From the NCBI GenBank assembly GCA_022842935.1, contig JALHOP010000008.1, positions 62,001 to 126,000 of the forward strand: 64,000 bases of DNA. The letters run 5' to 3'. A program made the position numbers and the translations under genes. Of the stretch, positions 23,046 to 31,021 are shown piece after piece (within the stretch, counting starts at the first letter, position 1; each line of letters opens with the position of its first letter). Below the pieces are notes generated by a model. That model did not search any database. It saw only the letters and a list, made by a program, of their open reading frames with translations, and was not told the DNA's origin. This stretch comes from Myxococcota bacterium (lineage in GTDB: Bacteria > Myxococcota > XYA12-FULL-58-9 > JALHOP01).

Positions 23046-25874
23046 ATGCAACAGACTGGCGTCGATCAAGCGAACGGTGTGTCTCACGGCGGGTCAAGCG
23101 CTGCTGATAAAGCTAAGCGCAAAGAGCCAGCCCACAGCGTCGGAACCGGGCGTATGCATGTGCGCAAGCGCGATGGCGCGCTCGAGCCCGTCGACCTGAA
23201 CAAGATCGTCCGCGCGGTCGAGCGCTGCGGTGAAGGCTTGGTCGATGTCGATCCCATGCGGGTCGCAACACGCACGATTTCGGGTCTCTACGACGGTGCA
23301 ACCACCGCTGAGCTCGATCAGCTCTCGATTCAGACCGCAGCGTCACTCATGGCCGAAGAGCCGCAGTACTCGCGACTCGCGGCTCGCCTTCTCTGTACGT
23401 ACATCGAGAAAGAAGTCTCTGGCCAAGAGATCCACTCGTTTTCGCAGTCCGTGAAGACGAATCTGCAGCACGGGATCGTGGCTCCGAAGGTCGCCGAGTT
23501 CGTGCAGAAGAATGCGCGCAAGCTCAACGACGCCATCAAGCCTGGCCGTAACGACCTCTTCGGCTACTTCGGTATCCGCACGGTCTACGATCGCTACCTA
23601 CTGAAGAACCCGGAGACGCGCAAAGTCACCGAGACGCCGCAGCACTTCTTCATGCGCGTTGCCTGCGGTCTCGCCGAGTCGCCCTCCGAAGCCATCGAGC
23701 TCTACGAGCTGGTGAGCTCGCTCGCCTATCTGCCAAGCTCGCCAACGCTGTTCAACGCCGGCACCCTGCACAGCCAGCTATCGAGCTGCTACCTGCTCGA
23801 CTCGCCGCAAGACGAGCTCGTCTCCATCTACAACCGCTACACCGACATCGCGAAGCTGTCGAAGTATGCGGGTGGCATCGGCCTCGCGTTTCACCGTGTC
23901 CGCAGCCAGGGCTCGCTCATCCGCAGCACCAACGGCCTGTCGAACGGCATCGTCCCTTGGCTCAAGACGCTCGACTCGTCCGTCGCGGCGGTCAATCAGG
24001 GGGGACGTCGCAAGGGTGCTTGCTGCGTCTATCTCGAGACCTGGCACGCCGACATCGAGCAGTTCCTCGAGCTGCGTGACAACACGGGCGACCACGCACG
24101 TCGCACCCACAACCTCAACCTCGCCAACTGGGTCCCCGACCTCTTCATGCGCCGCGTCGAAGAGGACGGCATGTGGTCGCTCTTCGATCCCAAGGCGGTC
24201 CCCGAGCTCACCGATCGCTTCGGTCACGAGTTCGAGCGGGTCTATCTCGACGCTGAGGCGCGCAAGCAGTACGTCCGCCAAATCAAGGCGCGCGAGCTGT
24301 ATGCGCGCATGATGCGGACTCTCGCCCAGACTGGCAACGGCTGGATGACCTTCAAGGACGCGTCGAACGCCAAGTGCAATCAGACCGGCAACGGTGGCAC
24401 CGACGGCAAGGTCGTTCACAGCTCGAATCTCTGCACCGAGATCATCGAGGTCACGAACGCCGGCGAGACCGCCGTCTGTAACCTCGGCTCGGTCAACCTT
24501 GGTGCCTTCGTGCGCCAGGTGAACAACCAGCTCGAGTTCGACTACGACGCCCTGCGCACCTGCGTGCGCATCGCGGTGAAGTACTTGGACCGCGTCATCG
24601 ACATCAACTACTACCCGACCGATGAGGCAGGCGCCTCGAACAACCGCTGGCGCCCCGTGGGCCTCGGCTTGATGGGCCTGCAGGACGTGTTTTTCAAGAT
24701 GCGTCTGCCATTCGAGAGCGCGCAGGCTCGCGAGCTGTCGAAGCGCATCCAAGAAGAGATCTACTTCGGCGCGTTGACGATGTCGTGTGACCTTGCCGAG
24801 CAGCTCGGCCCGCACAAGGCATTCGCCGAGACGCGCGCCGCCAAGGGCGAGTTCCAGTTCGATCTCTGGAACGTCAAGCCGTCGGGCATGGAGCGCTGGA
24901 ATCAGCTCCGCGAGCGCATGATGAAGGTTGGTCTGCGCAACTCGTTGCTCATCGCCATCGCGCCGACCGCGACCATCGCGTCGATCGCTGGCTGCTACGA
25001 GTGCATCGAGCCGCAGGTCTCGAATCTCTTCAAGCGTGAAACGCTATCCGGCGACTTCCTGCAGGTGAACACCTATCTCATCAATGACTTGAAGCGTTTG
25101 GGTCTGTGGACCGAGGAGATGCGCAACCGCATCAAGCAGGCCGACGGATCGATTCAGGGCATCGATGAAATTCCTGCGGACCTGCGCACCGTTTACCGCA
25201 CGGTTTGGGAGATTCCTCAGAAGGCTTTGGTCGACATGGCGGCCGAGCGCGGCCCCTATATCGATCAGTCACAGTCTCTGAACCTGTTCATCGAGACACC
25301 GACCATCGGAAAGCTGTCGTCGATGTACGCCTACGCCTGGAAGGCCGGCCTCAAGACCACGTACTACCTGCGTTCACGTCCAGCGACGCGTATCGCTCAG
25401 ACCACTGCCTCGAACGACGGTGGCATGAGCACGCGCAACTCGGGCTCTGCGGGCGGTATGGCAGCGAGCAGCGCTGCCGGCGCCTCGGCAGTGAGCGCTA
25501 CGGTAACCGCGGCGAGCGCCACCGAGCCAAGCGCTTCGGCGCTCGTTCCCAGCAGCACTGCGGAGCAAGCGCAAGGGGCGGCGGCTACTGGCGAACCCGT
25601 GAGCACGGCCTCGGCGACGAGCGCCGAGCCAACCGTGGAGAGTGCCACGACGTCGACGATGGTCATGGCACCCTCGGTGTCTGACAGCGTTGCCGAGCTA
25701 GCGTCCGCAGGAGCAGACACGACACCGGTGACGGCGGACGTGAACCTCGACCTCGGTGATTCGTTGCGCGACGACACGCCGATTGGTCTCGGCTTCGAAG
25801 GCGCCGAACGTTCGGATCTCGAGATCATTGCTTGCTCTCTCGAGAACCCCGAAGCCTGCGAGGCTTGTCAGTAG
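23046..25874 (+). CDS. nrdA: Ribonucleoside-diphosphate reductase class I, alpha subunit, with long C-terminal linker
   Basis: 942 residues. An ATP-cone (about 35-125, starting MHVRKRDGALEPVDLNKI) precedes the reductase barrel. Catalytic residues are visible: SSCYLLDSP (active-site Cys), SNLCTEI (Asn/Cys/Glu triad) and AVCNLGSVN (second active-site Cys), plus TYYLRSRPATRIAQ at the end of the barrel. Between about residues 785 and 925 lies an Ala/Ser/Thr/Glu-rich low-complexity linker not normal for the family, before the redox tail ACSLENPEACEACQ. The enzyme reduces ribonucleotides for DNA synthesis; the beta subunit is encoded at 29185. ATG 23046 is the first in frame; conservation begins about 35 residues later, so the start could be further downstream. 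Confidence 0.94.
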   Translation: MQQTGVDQANGVSHGGSSAADKAKRKEPAHSVGTGRMHVRKRDGALEPVDLNKIVRAVERCGEGLVDVDPMRVATRTISGLYDGATTAELDQLSIQTAASLMAEEPQYSRLAARLLCTYIEKEVSGQEIHSFSQSVKTNLQHGIVAPKVAEFVQKNARKLNDAIKPGRNDLFGYFGIRTVYDRYLLKNPETRKVTETPQHFFMRVACGLAESPSEAIELYELVSSLAYLPSSPTLFNAGTLHSQLSSCYLLDSPQDELVSIYNRYTDIAKLSKYAGGIGLAFHRVRSQGSLIRSTNGLSNGIVPWLKTLDSSVAAVNQGGRRKGACCVYLETWHADIEQFLELRDNTGDHARRTHNLNLANWVPDLFMRRVEEDGMWSLFDPKAVPELTDRFGHEFERVYLDAEARKQYVRQIKARELYARMMRTLAQTGNGWMTFKDASNAKCNQTGNGGTDGKVVHSSNLCTEIIEVTNAGETAVCNLGSVNLGAFVRQVNNQLEFDYDALRTCVRIAVKYLDRVIDINYYPTDEAGASNNRWRPVGLGLMGLQDVFFKMRLPFESAQARELSKRIQEEIYFGALTMSCDLAEQLGPHKAFAETRAAKGEFQFDLWNVKPSGMERWNQLRERMMKVGLRNSLLIAIAPTATIASIAGCYECIEPQVSNLFKRETLSGDFLQVNTYLINDLKRLGLWTEEMRNRIKQADGSIQGIDEIPADLRTVYRTVWEIPQKALVDMAAERGPYIDQSQSLNLFIETPTIGKLSSMYAYAWKAGLKTTYYLRSRPATRIAQTTASNDGGMSTRNSGSAGGMAASSAAGASAVSATVTAASATEPSASALVPSSTAEQAQGAAATGEPVSTASATSAEPTVESATTSTMVMAPSVSDSVAELASAGADTTPVTADVNLDLGDSLRDDTPIGLGFEGAERSDLEIIACSLENPEACEACQ

Positions 25875-26085
25875 CAGTTTGCGGCTCGGAGGCTCTTCGA
25901 GCTAGCCGAGACGGTCGCTCGCGGCTCGCGCCGCGGCTGGCCCCGTAAGGTCTTCGTTTGCTGTCACGCGTGGCTGCGCAGGCGCCGCGTCGCGAAGCAA
26001 ACGAGGCTTTACGGGGCATCCGTCGTTCTGGCGTACTGATCGCCAGACACTTTGCGTGGGCGGCCTAAGGGGTATGCTGTTTGGC

Positions 26086-26757
26086 ATGGGGCCAGTGGGT
26101 CGCATTCCGAGAGCACCGGGTACGGCGCACGCACCCGAGGACACCGTCGCCCCGTCAACCCAGGAGGGCGGCGCCGTCGTCCCCTTCGGTCCATCGGACC
26201 CAAGTCGCCTGATTGGCGGCGTAGCGACCCACCGTGTGGCCCTCGCCGACCCGGTCGCGGTCGCGGTCGACATCAACGACGCTGTGAACGTATCGACCGG
26301 ACGCTTCGGGATCATTACACGCGACACTGCCGCGCAGGTCCTTCAGACCGCCGGAGCCGGGCCATGCGTCGTCGTCGTGCTGCATGATGCGACCCATGGT
26401 GTCGCTGCCCTGGCGCACTTCCATCCAAACCAAGACGCCACCCGCTCGGTGGCAGCCATGGTCGACGCTGCCCGCAGGGCGGGGCTCAACCCGGCATCGA
26501 CCGTGGCACACGTCACGGGTGGACGGGACGACGCTCCGGAGCTTCCGCCGCGCGTGCTCGCTGCGCTCGCGCCCTATGGGTTCGCGCCGGGCGAGTCAGA
26601 CCTCTTGGGCCTTGGCGTTCGCGATGTTCAGTTCCACCTGCGCAGCGGCCGCATTGAGCGGTATCGCGAAGTGGTTAGCGACAGGCCACCGAATGCCCAC
26701 GAGGGCAGTGTTGCGGCGCTCGAGAGGCACCCCAGGGCTTGGCGGCCACGCCGATAG
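26086..26757 (+). CDS. CheD-like deamidase-family protein, orphan
   Basis: 223 residues if it starts at ATG 26086 (AAGGGG lies 13 nt upstream; ATG 26074 and GTG 26056 are alternatives). After a Pro/Ala-rich N-terminus (1-45), the core resembles CheD, the chemoreceptor glutamine deamidase: TAGAGPCVVVVLHD and GVAALAHFHP match the CheD pattern T-x-G-x-G-S-C ... A-H-x-x-x-P with Thr88, Cys94 and His111 in the right spacing (Cys to His 17 residues). The usual Ser before the Cys is Pro. The C-terminal third continues with a VTGG segment as in CheD. No chemotaxis gene is nearby, so the target is unknown. Convergent with the SH3 lipoprotein gene. Confidence 0.7.
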   Translation: MGPVGRIPRAPGTAHAPEDTVAPSTQEGGAVVPFGPSDPSRLIGGVATHRVALADPVAVAVDINDAVNVSTGRFGIITRDTAAQVLQTAGAGPCVVVVLHDATHGVAALAHFHPNQDATRSVAAMVDAARRAGLNPASTVAHVTGGRDDAPELPPRVLAALAPYGFAPGESDLLGLGVRDVQFHLRSGRIERYREVVSDRPPNAHEGSVAALERHPRAWRPRR

Positions 26758-26784
26758 GCGCGTTGACCCAGCCCCGAAGGCGCA

Positions 26785-28140
26785 TCAGCGCTTGGTTTGC
26801 ACGTGCCCGGACTTCGCGAGCACGAACCGTCGCAGCCCTTCGAGCGTTCCGAGAGCCTGCACTCTGCCTACCGACGCGCTACTCGAGACGATCCGCGCCA
26901 GGCTATCGAGCGTCGCCAAGCACTGCTCGACACGCTCAGCGTTTCTGTCGAGCTCGAGGCGCTCGTCGTTTTCGCCGCGCGGCCGCAGCTCCGCAATCGC
27001 GTCCATCGCCTCCTGCGCATGCACGCCGTTGGGGTAGCGGGCGAGATACTCGCCCCAGTAGGCTCGCGCGCGCGCCACGGCACAAGCCACCTCGCGGCCG
27101 CAGATCTTCGGCACGGCTGAATACGCCGCCGCGGTCCACGCTAGAGCCTCGGCCGCGGGTTCTCCGCGATACTTTTCCTCGGCTGCCCACATATCACCGG
27201 CGCGTACGGCGTAGCCATCAGGGTCCCAATCGAGCTGTCCGCCGTAGCGTTGCATGAAGCCCTTGTACGGCTCGGCGAGCTTATCGCTGCGCTCGACCAT
27301 CTCCGCCGCGCGTCCAAGCGCGATGGCACGAGCAAGGAACAACTCCGCAGCGTCGCGGTTGTTGCCCGACTCGCCGAGCGCCCGGGTCAGGCACGTCACA
27401 TAGTCGACGCGTTCGAGGAAACGCTCGCGGGTCGTCGAGGCCTCATCCTCGGCTTCGCGCGCGACACCGCAGCAACGCAAGTATCCAAGCCCCTCTTGGC
27501 CTGGCGCGACCTCGTGGGTGGCGGTCTCGAGGATCCAGCCTTTCTTGCCGTCGGCCTCGACATGCAACCAATCAGACACATCACCGTTGCCGGCAAGGCC
27601 GGCTTGCCCTCTTTTCACCAGCTTCAATCGGGTGCCCACGGGCAAGCGAGCGACCGCGCCCGACTCTTCGCTGGCCGATTTGTGCAGGGGGTAACGGGGC
27701 CTGCAGCTCAAGCGCTGACGGGGACGGTTGTCGACGACCGCCTTGGCTGCGTCCTTCTTGGCATCGGGGGCCGGTGCATCATCGGGATCAGGCGCGAACG
27801 GATCGAGGGCCTTGCCCATCACGGTATCGAACGCCGCGTCGGCGCGGTGGGCATCATCGACGTCGTATTCGGTGTCGTAGCCTTCAGGTAGGTCGAAGAG
27901 CCCAGGCTCTCTCTGCTCGACCGGACGCTGCTGGTCCGGCAGCCGCGGCGGAGGGTCCGGAACGACCGGAACGACTTTCGGCTCGGCCTTGGGAGGCGGT
28001 GCGCTGGTGATGATCTGGGGCGCGGGACGCTCCCGTTTACGGTCACCCGCGTCGGCCGGTTCATTCGAGCAGGCCGAAGCCACAATGATGGAAGCCCAAA
28101 ACGCCGCCCGCATCGCCGGGCGCGCACAACGACGGCTCAT
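26785..28140 (-). CDS. Putative lipoprotein with SH3-type domain
   Basis: 451 residues. The N-terminus has a basic start, a short hydrophobic stretch (FWASIIVASAC) and a Cys at residue 24 in a weak lipobox, followed by Asn-Glu-Pro, so it is probably exported and lipidated. Residues 30-140 are Pro/Asp/Ala-rich and look disordered. Residues about 145-215 resemble a bacterial SH3 domain (HKSASEESGAVARLPVGTRL, then WLHVEADGKKGWIL), often a cell-wall binding module. The C-terminal half is helical, with TPR-like composition. ATG 28140 was taken; ATG 28113 is possible but has no ribosome-binding site. The start faces the O-methyltransferase gene across the second heptamer array. Role unknown. Confidence 0.82.
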   Translation of the reverse strand: MSRRCARPAMRAAFWASIIVASACSNEPADAGDRKRERPAPQIITSAPPPKAEPKVVPVVPDPPPRLPDQQRPVEQREPGLFDLPEGYDTEYDVDDAHRADAAFDTVMGKALDPFAPDPDDAPAPDAKKDAAKAVVDNRPRQRLSCRPRYPLHKSASEESGAVARLPVGTRLKLVKRGQAGLAGNGDVSDWLHVEADGKKGWILETATHEVAPGQEGLGYLRCCGVAREAEDEASTTRERFLERVDYVTCLTRALGESGNNRDAAELFLARAIALGRAAEMVERSDKLAEPYKGFMQRYGGQLDWDPDGYAVRAGDMWAAEEKYRGEPAAEALAWTAAAYSAVPKICGREVACAVARARAYWGEYLARYPNGVHAQEAMDAIAELRPRGENDERLELDRNAERVEQCLATLDSLARIVSSSASVGRVQALGTLEGLRRFVLAKSGHVQTKR

Positions 28141-28205
28141 GTACCAACTTTCGACGGCACGGCCACGATTGTCAAAGGCCGTAACGGCAGGCGGCGAATC
28201 CCGGC

Positions 28206-28296
28206 ATCGGTCATCGGTGTTCGGTCATCGGTGTTCGGTCATCGGTGTTCGGTCGTCGGTGTTCGGTGTTCGGTGTTCGGTCATCGGCCATCGGTC
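28206..28296. repeat. Degenerate heptamer array, 13 units of (A/T)TCGGT(C/G)
   Basis: Thirteen consecutive 7-nt units, mostly ATCGGTC, ATCGGTG or TTCGGTC, fill the divergent gap between the SH3 lipoprotein and the O-methyltransferase. It is the same heptamer as the array at 20009-20119 but with substitutions. It probably lies within or beside both promoters. Confidence 0.93.
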
Positions 28297-28371
28297 GTCC
28301 TGGCGCTTTTGCGTGCCCCACACTCCCCGCGCGTTGCATCCTCTGCGCACCCGCGCTAGCGATGCGGCCGC

Positions 28372-29043
28372 ATGTCGCGTTCCCTGAGCGTTTCCGGCCC
28401 TATCCTCGACTACGTCCAAACCGTCGGGGTGCGTGAGCATCCCACGCTCGTCCGTTGCCGCGAGGAGACACGCTCGATGGCCGATGGCCGCATGCAGATT
28501 TGCCCCGAGCAGGGAGCATTCATGCAGACGATGGTCGCCGCGACCCGCGCGCGCAGAGCGGTCGAGATCGGGGTCTTCACCGGCTACTCGTCCCTCGCAG
28601 TCGCGCTCACGATGAAGGAGCTGCACGGCAGCCAAGCCAGGCTCATTGGCTGCGACATCTCCGAGGAGACCAGCAGCAAGGCACGAGGTTACTGGCGCGA
28701 GGCTCACGTCGACGACGTCATCGACCTGCGCATCGGGTCGGCGGTTGACACGCTCGACCGCCTCATCGCCGATGGGGGCGCAGACACCTTCGACCTCGCC
28801 TTCATCGACGCCGACAAGACCTCCTACGGCCGCTACTACGAGCAATGCCTCACCCTTCTGCGCCGTGGCGGGGTCATTCTGATCGACAACATGTTGTGGA
28901 GCGGCCACGTGGCCGACCCCACCAATCATGAGCCGGACACCGCCGCCTTGCGGGCGCTCGCGAAGACCATCCACGCAGACAAGCGGGTCACCATGACCCT
29001 CGCGACCATCGGCGATGGGGTCTCGATCGTGGTCAAGCGGTAG
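28372..29043 (+). CDS. SAM-dependent O-methyltransferase (catechol/caffeoyl-CoA type)
   Basis: 223 residues, matching the usual 215-230 of this family. Motifs in order: RRAVEIGVFTGYSSLAVAL (SAM-binding motif I), IGCDISEE (acidic residue binding the ribose), DLAFIDADKTSYGRYYE (divalent-metal Asp) and VILIDNMLWSG (second metal site). This is the metal-dependent class that methylates hydroxyls of catechol-like compounds, in bacteria often of unknown substrate. ATG 28372 lies just before the first helix (SVSGPILDYVQTVGVREHP). Its upstream region holds the heptamer array. It precedes nrdB on the same strand, but two hairpins separate them. Confidence 0.92.
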   Translation: MSRSLSVSGPILDYVQTVGVREHPTLVRCREETRSMADGRMQICPEQGAFMQTMVAATRARRAVEIGVFTGYSSLAVALTMKELHGSQARLIGCDISEETSSKARGYWREAHVDDVIDLRIGSAVDTLDRLIADGGADTFDLAFIDADKTSYGRYYEQCLTLLRRGGVILIDNMLWSGHVADPTNHEPDTAALRALAKTIHADKRVTMTLATIGDGVSIVVKR

Positions 29044-29050
29044 CTAGACG

Positions 29051-29115
29051 GCGATCATTTTTGATCGCGACGGCCACGAATAGCCGTTTTCGGGTTGGTC
29101 TCGGCGCCCCGAGAC
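29051..29115 (+). terminator. Two short hairpins between the O-methyltransferase and nrdB genes
   Basis: A 7-bp stem GCGATCA/TGATCGC with a TTTT loop (29051-29068) and a 7-bp stem GTCTCGG/CCGAGAC with a 4-nt loop (29098-29115) follow the O-methyltransferase stop. They could end that transcript or structure the nrdB leader; a short TTTTCGGG run lies between them. Confidence 0.4.
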
Positions 29116-29184
29116 GAGGATGCTCAAAATGATCGGACCCGCCTGGTAGTCCTAGGCCGTGTCGATTCGCACGTGGAGGTCACG

Positions 29185-30183
29185 ATGATTCTCGATCCCG
29201 GCTTCAACCTCACGCTCCGCCCCATGAATTACCCGGCGTTCTACGAGATGTATCTGAACGCCATCAAGAACACCTGGACCGTCGACGAGGTCGACTTTTC
29301 CACTGACGTCGCCGACCTCCACAACCGCCTCCTCCCTGCCGAGCGCCACATGGTGCATCGCTTGGTCGCGTTTTTCGCCACCGGTGACAGCATCGTCTCG
29401 AACAACCTGGTCCTGAACCTCTACAAGCACATCAACTCACCCGAAGCGCGCATGTACCTGTCGCGCCAGCTCTACGAAGAGGCGCTGCACGTTCAGTTCT
29501 ACCTGACGCTCCTCGACACCTATATTCCCGACATCAAAGAGCGCGAGCGCGCCTTTTCGGCGGTGGCCAGCATCCCGTCCATCAAGCGCAAGGCCGACTT
29601 CTGCTTCAAATGGATCGACTCCATCAACGAGCTCCAGGCCACCGAGACCGACGCGCAAAAGCGGCAGTTCTTGCTCAACATCATCTGCTTCGCCGCATGC
29701 ATCGAAGGACTCTTCTTCTTCGCCGCCTTCGCCTACGTCTACTTCATGCGCTCGAAGGGCCTTCTCGGTGGGCTCGCGTCGGGTACCAACTGGGTCTTCC
29801 GTGACGAGAGCTGCCATATGACCTTCGCCTTCGAGGTCGTCGAGACCGTCCGGCGCGAGGCCCCGCACCTCTTCGACGCCGAGCTCAAGGCCGAAATCGT
29901 CACCATGCTGCAGGAAGCCGTCGACTGCGAAACGCAGTTCGCCGAGGACTTGTTGGGCGAAGGTGTCCCGGGCCTCTCGGTCCGCGACATGCGCCAGTAT
30001 CTCGAGTTCATGGCCGACCAGCGGCTCCAGAACCTCGGCCTCACGCCCGTCTTCAACGTGAAGAACCCCTTCTCGTTCATGGAGTTGCAGGACGTGCAGG
30101 AGCTCTCGAACTTCTTCGAGCGCCGGGTTTCTGCCTACCAGATGGGCGTCGGCGGTGACGTTTCGTTCGGGGAGGCCTTCTAG
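29185..30183 (+). CDS. nrdB: Ribonucleoside-diphosphate reductase class I, beta subunit
   Basis: 332 residues from ATG 29185, which has GGAGG 6 nt upstream; the longer frame from 29095 lacks conserved sequence. The R2 four-helix di-metal fold is visible: D68 ([12 protein letters not shown]), E99 and H102 ([10 protein letters not shown]), then Glu in IEGLFFF and Glu and His in RDESCHMTF. Tyr106 lies four residues after the His, the place of the E. coli radical Tyr122, so a tyrosyl-radical (class Ia/b-like) enzyme is expected. The beta subunit generates and holds the radical needed by NrdA. It is 3.3 kb from nrdA, with three unrelated genes between. A hairpin follows the stop. Confidence 0.94.
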   Translation: MILDPGFNLTLRPMNYPAFYEMYLNAIKNTWTVDEVDFSTDVADLHNRLLPAERHMVHRLVAFFATGDSIVSNNLVLNLYKHINSPEARMYLSRQLYEEALHVQFYLTLLDTYIPDIKERERAFSAVASIPSIKRKADFCFKWIDSINELQATETDAQKRQFLLNIICFAACIEGLFFFAAFAYVYFMRSKGLLGGLASGTNWVFRDESCHMTFAFEVVETVRREAPHLFDAELKAEIVTMLQEAVDCETQFAEDLLGEGVPGLSVRDMRQYLEFMADQRLQNLGLTPVFNVKNPFSFMELQDVQELSNFFERRVSAYQMGVGGDVSFGEAF

Positions 30184-30187
30184 ACCC

Positions 30188-30211
30188 GGCGGGCGGACCG
30201 TTCCGCCTGCC
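30188..30211 (+). terminator. Hairpin downstream of nrdB
   Basis: GGCGGGCGGA (30188-30197) pairs with TCCGCCTGCC (30202-30211) with one wobble and a 4-nt loop, starting 4 nt after the nrdB stop. No T-tract follows. Confidence 0.4.
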
Positions 30212-30425
30212 CGCGCCCGCTTGGAAAGAAGCGGTCGTTCAGCCCCGGCGGACGGCCCACCAGTGTAGCGTCGGGCAGAACGGCGACCCGCTGGGGCGCT
30301 TGCTCGAGGTGTGCGCGGGGTTCGGAGGTTGCCCAGGGAGGGCACCCCCAGTTCGTGAGTGGTTTGCTCTTGCTTTTTTTGGTGCGCGTCGGCATGAAGG
30401 CGCGCTCGATTCCCGAGGTCGTGTC

Positions 30426-30656
30426 ATGTCTAGAGTTTGTGAAGTCACTGGTAAGCGTCCGATGAGCGGCAACAAAGTGTCGCACTCCAACATCAAGACG
30501 CGTCGCCGTTCGCTCCCCAACGTCCGCCTGCAGCGCTTTTGGGTCCCCACCCAGAATCGGTTCGTGAAGCTCAAGGTGAGCGCGCGCGGCATCAAGATCA
30601 TCAACAAGATCGGCATCGAGCAAGCGCTCAAGCAGATCGCCCAGCTTCAGGGCTAA
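30426..30656 (+). CDS. rpmB: 50S ribosomal protein L28
   Basis: 76 residues starting [20 protein letters not shown], the conserved L28 N-terminus, followed by [12 protein letters not shown] and [20 protein letters not shown] sequence lies 8 nt before ATG 30426. L28 is a small basic component of the large ribosomal subunit. It is immediately followed, 12 nt later, by rpmG (L33), the usual rpmB-rpmG order. The single N-terminal CEVTGKRP has one Cys; the zinc-binding C+ set of four cysteines is not present. Confidence 0.97.
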   Translation: MSRVCEVTGKRPMSGNKVSHSNIKTRRRSLPNVRLQRFWVPTQNRFVKLKVSARGIKIINKIGIEQALKQIAQLQG

Positions 30657-30668
30657 GCGAGGAACACC

Positions 30669-30821
30669 ATGCGCGAGAAAATCCGCCTCAATTCGTCGGC
30701 CGGCACGGGTCACTTCTACACGACGTACAAGAACAAGAAGACCACGCCAGACAAGATCAAGAAGAAGAAGTACGACCCGGTCGTGCGTAAGCACGTCGAG
30801 TACGTCGAAGGCAAAATCTAG
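30669..30821 (+). CDS. rpmG: 50S ribosomal protein L33
   Basis: 50 residues read directly from the bases: [14 protein letters not shown], then [20 protein letters not shown] and [16 protein letters not shown], a full-length L33 of the zinc-free (C-minus) type, since the cysteine pairs of the other type are absent. Twelve nt after rpmB, with GAGGAA just upstream, so the two are an operon. It is followed by two hairpins, the second with a T-rich tail that looks like the operon terminator. Confidence 0.97.
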   Translation: MREKIRLNSSAGTGHFYTTYKNKKTTPDKIKKKKYDPVVRKHVEYVEGKI

Positions 30822-30830
30822 TGCCTTTGT

Positions 30831-30910
30831 GCTAGCGGGTCGACGCTAGCCTTCAAGAGCCGCGTCCTGCGAGGTGCCGTTTTGCCCCTTGCGACGCGGC
30901 TTTCGTTTTT
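30831..30910 (+). terminator. Intrinsic terminator after rpmB-rpmG
   Basis: A 7-bp hairpin GCTAGCG/CGCTAGC (30831-30850) is followed by a 9-bp stem AGCCGCGTC (30858-30866) with GACGCGGCT (30893-30901), then TTCGTTTTT. The second hairpin with its T-run is the likely terminator. Confidence 0.75.
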
Positions 30911-31021
30911 GCGTAGCGTTGCGCGGGCCAAAGGTCTCGAAACTATCGGCCTCCCCAGCATTCGGCGTTGCCCAGTGGGGGCCTAGCCCGGTGTCAGGCT
31001 CGTCAGACGGATCGTGCAGTC

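Noticed and set aside
22682-23107. 141-codon plus-strand frame in the nrdA leader
   Set aside because: No hydrophobic core or motif, overlaps the nrdA start, and composition (Arg, Pro and Thr) looks like chance.
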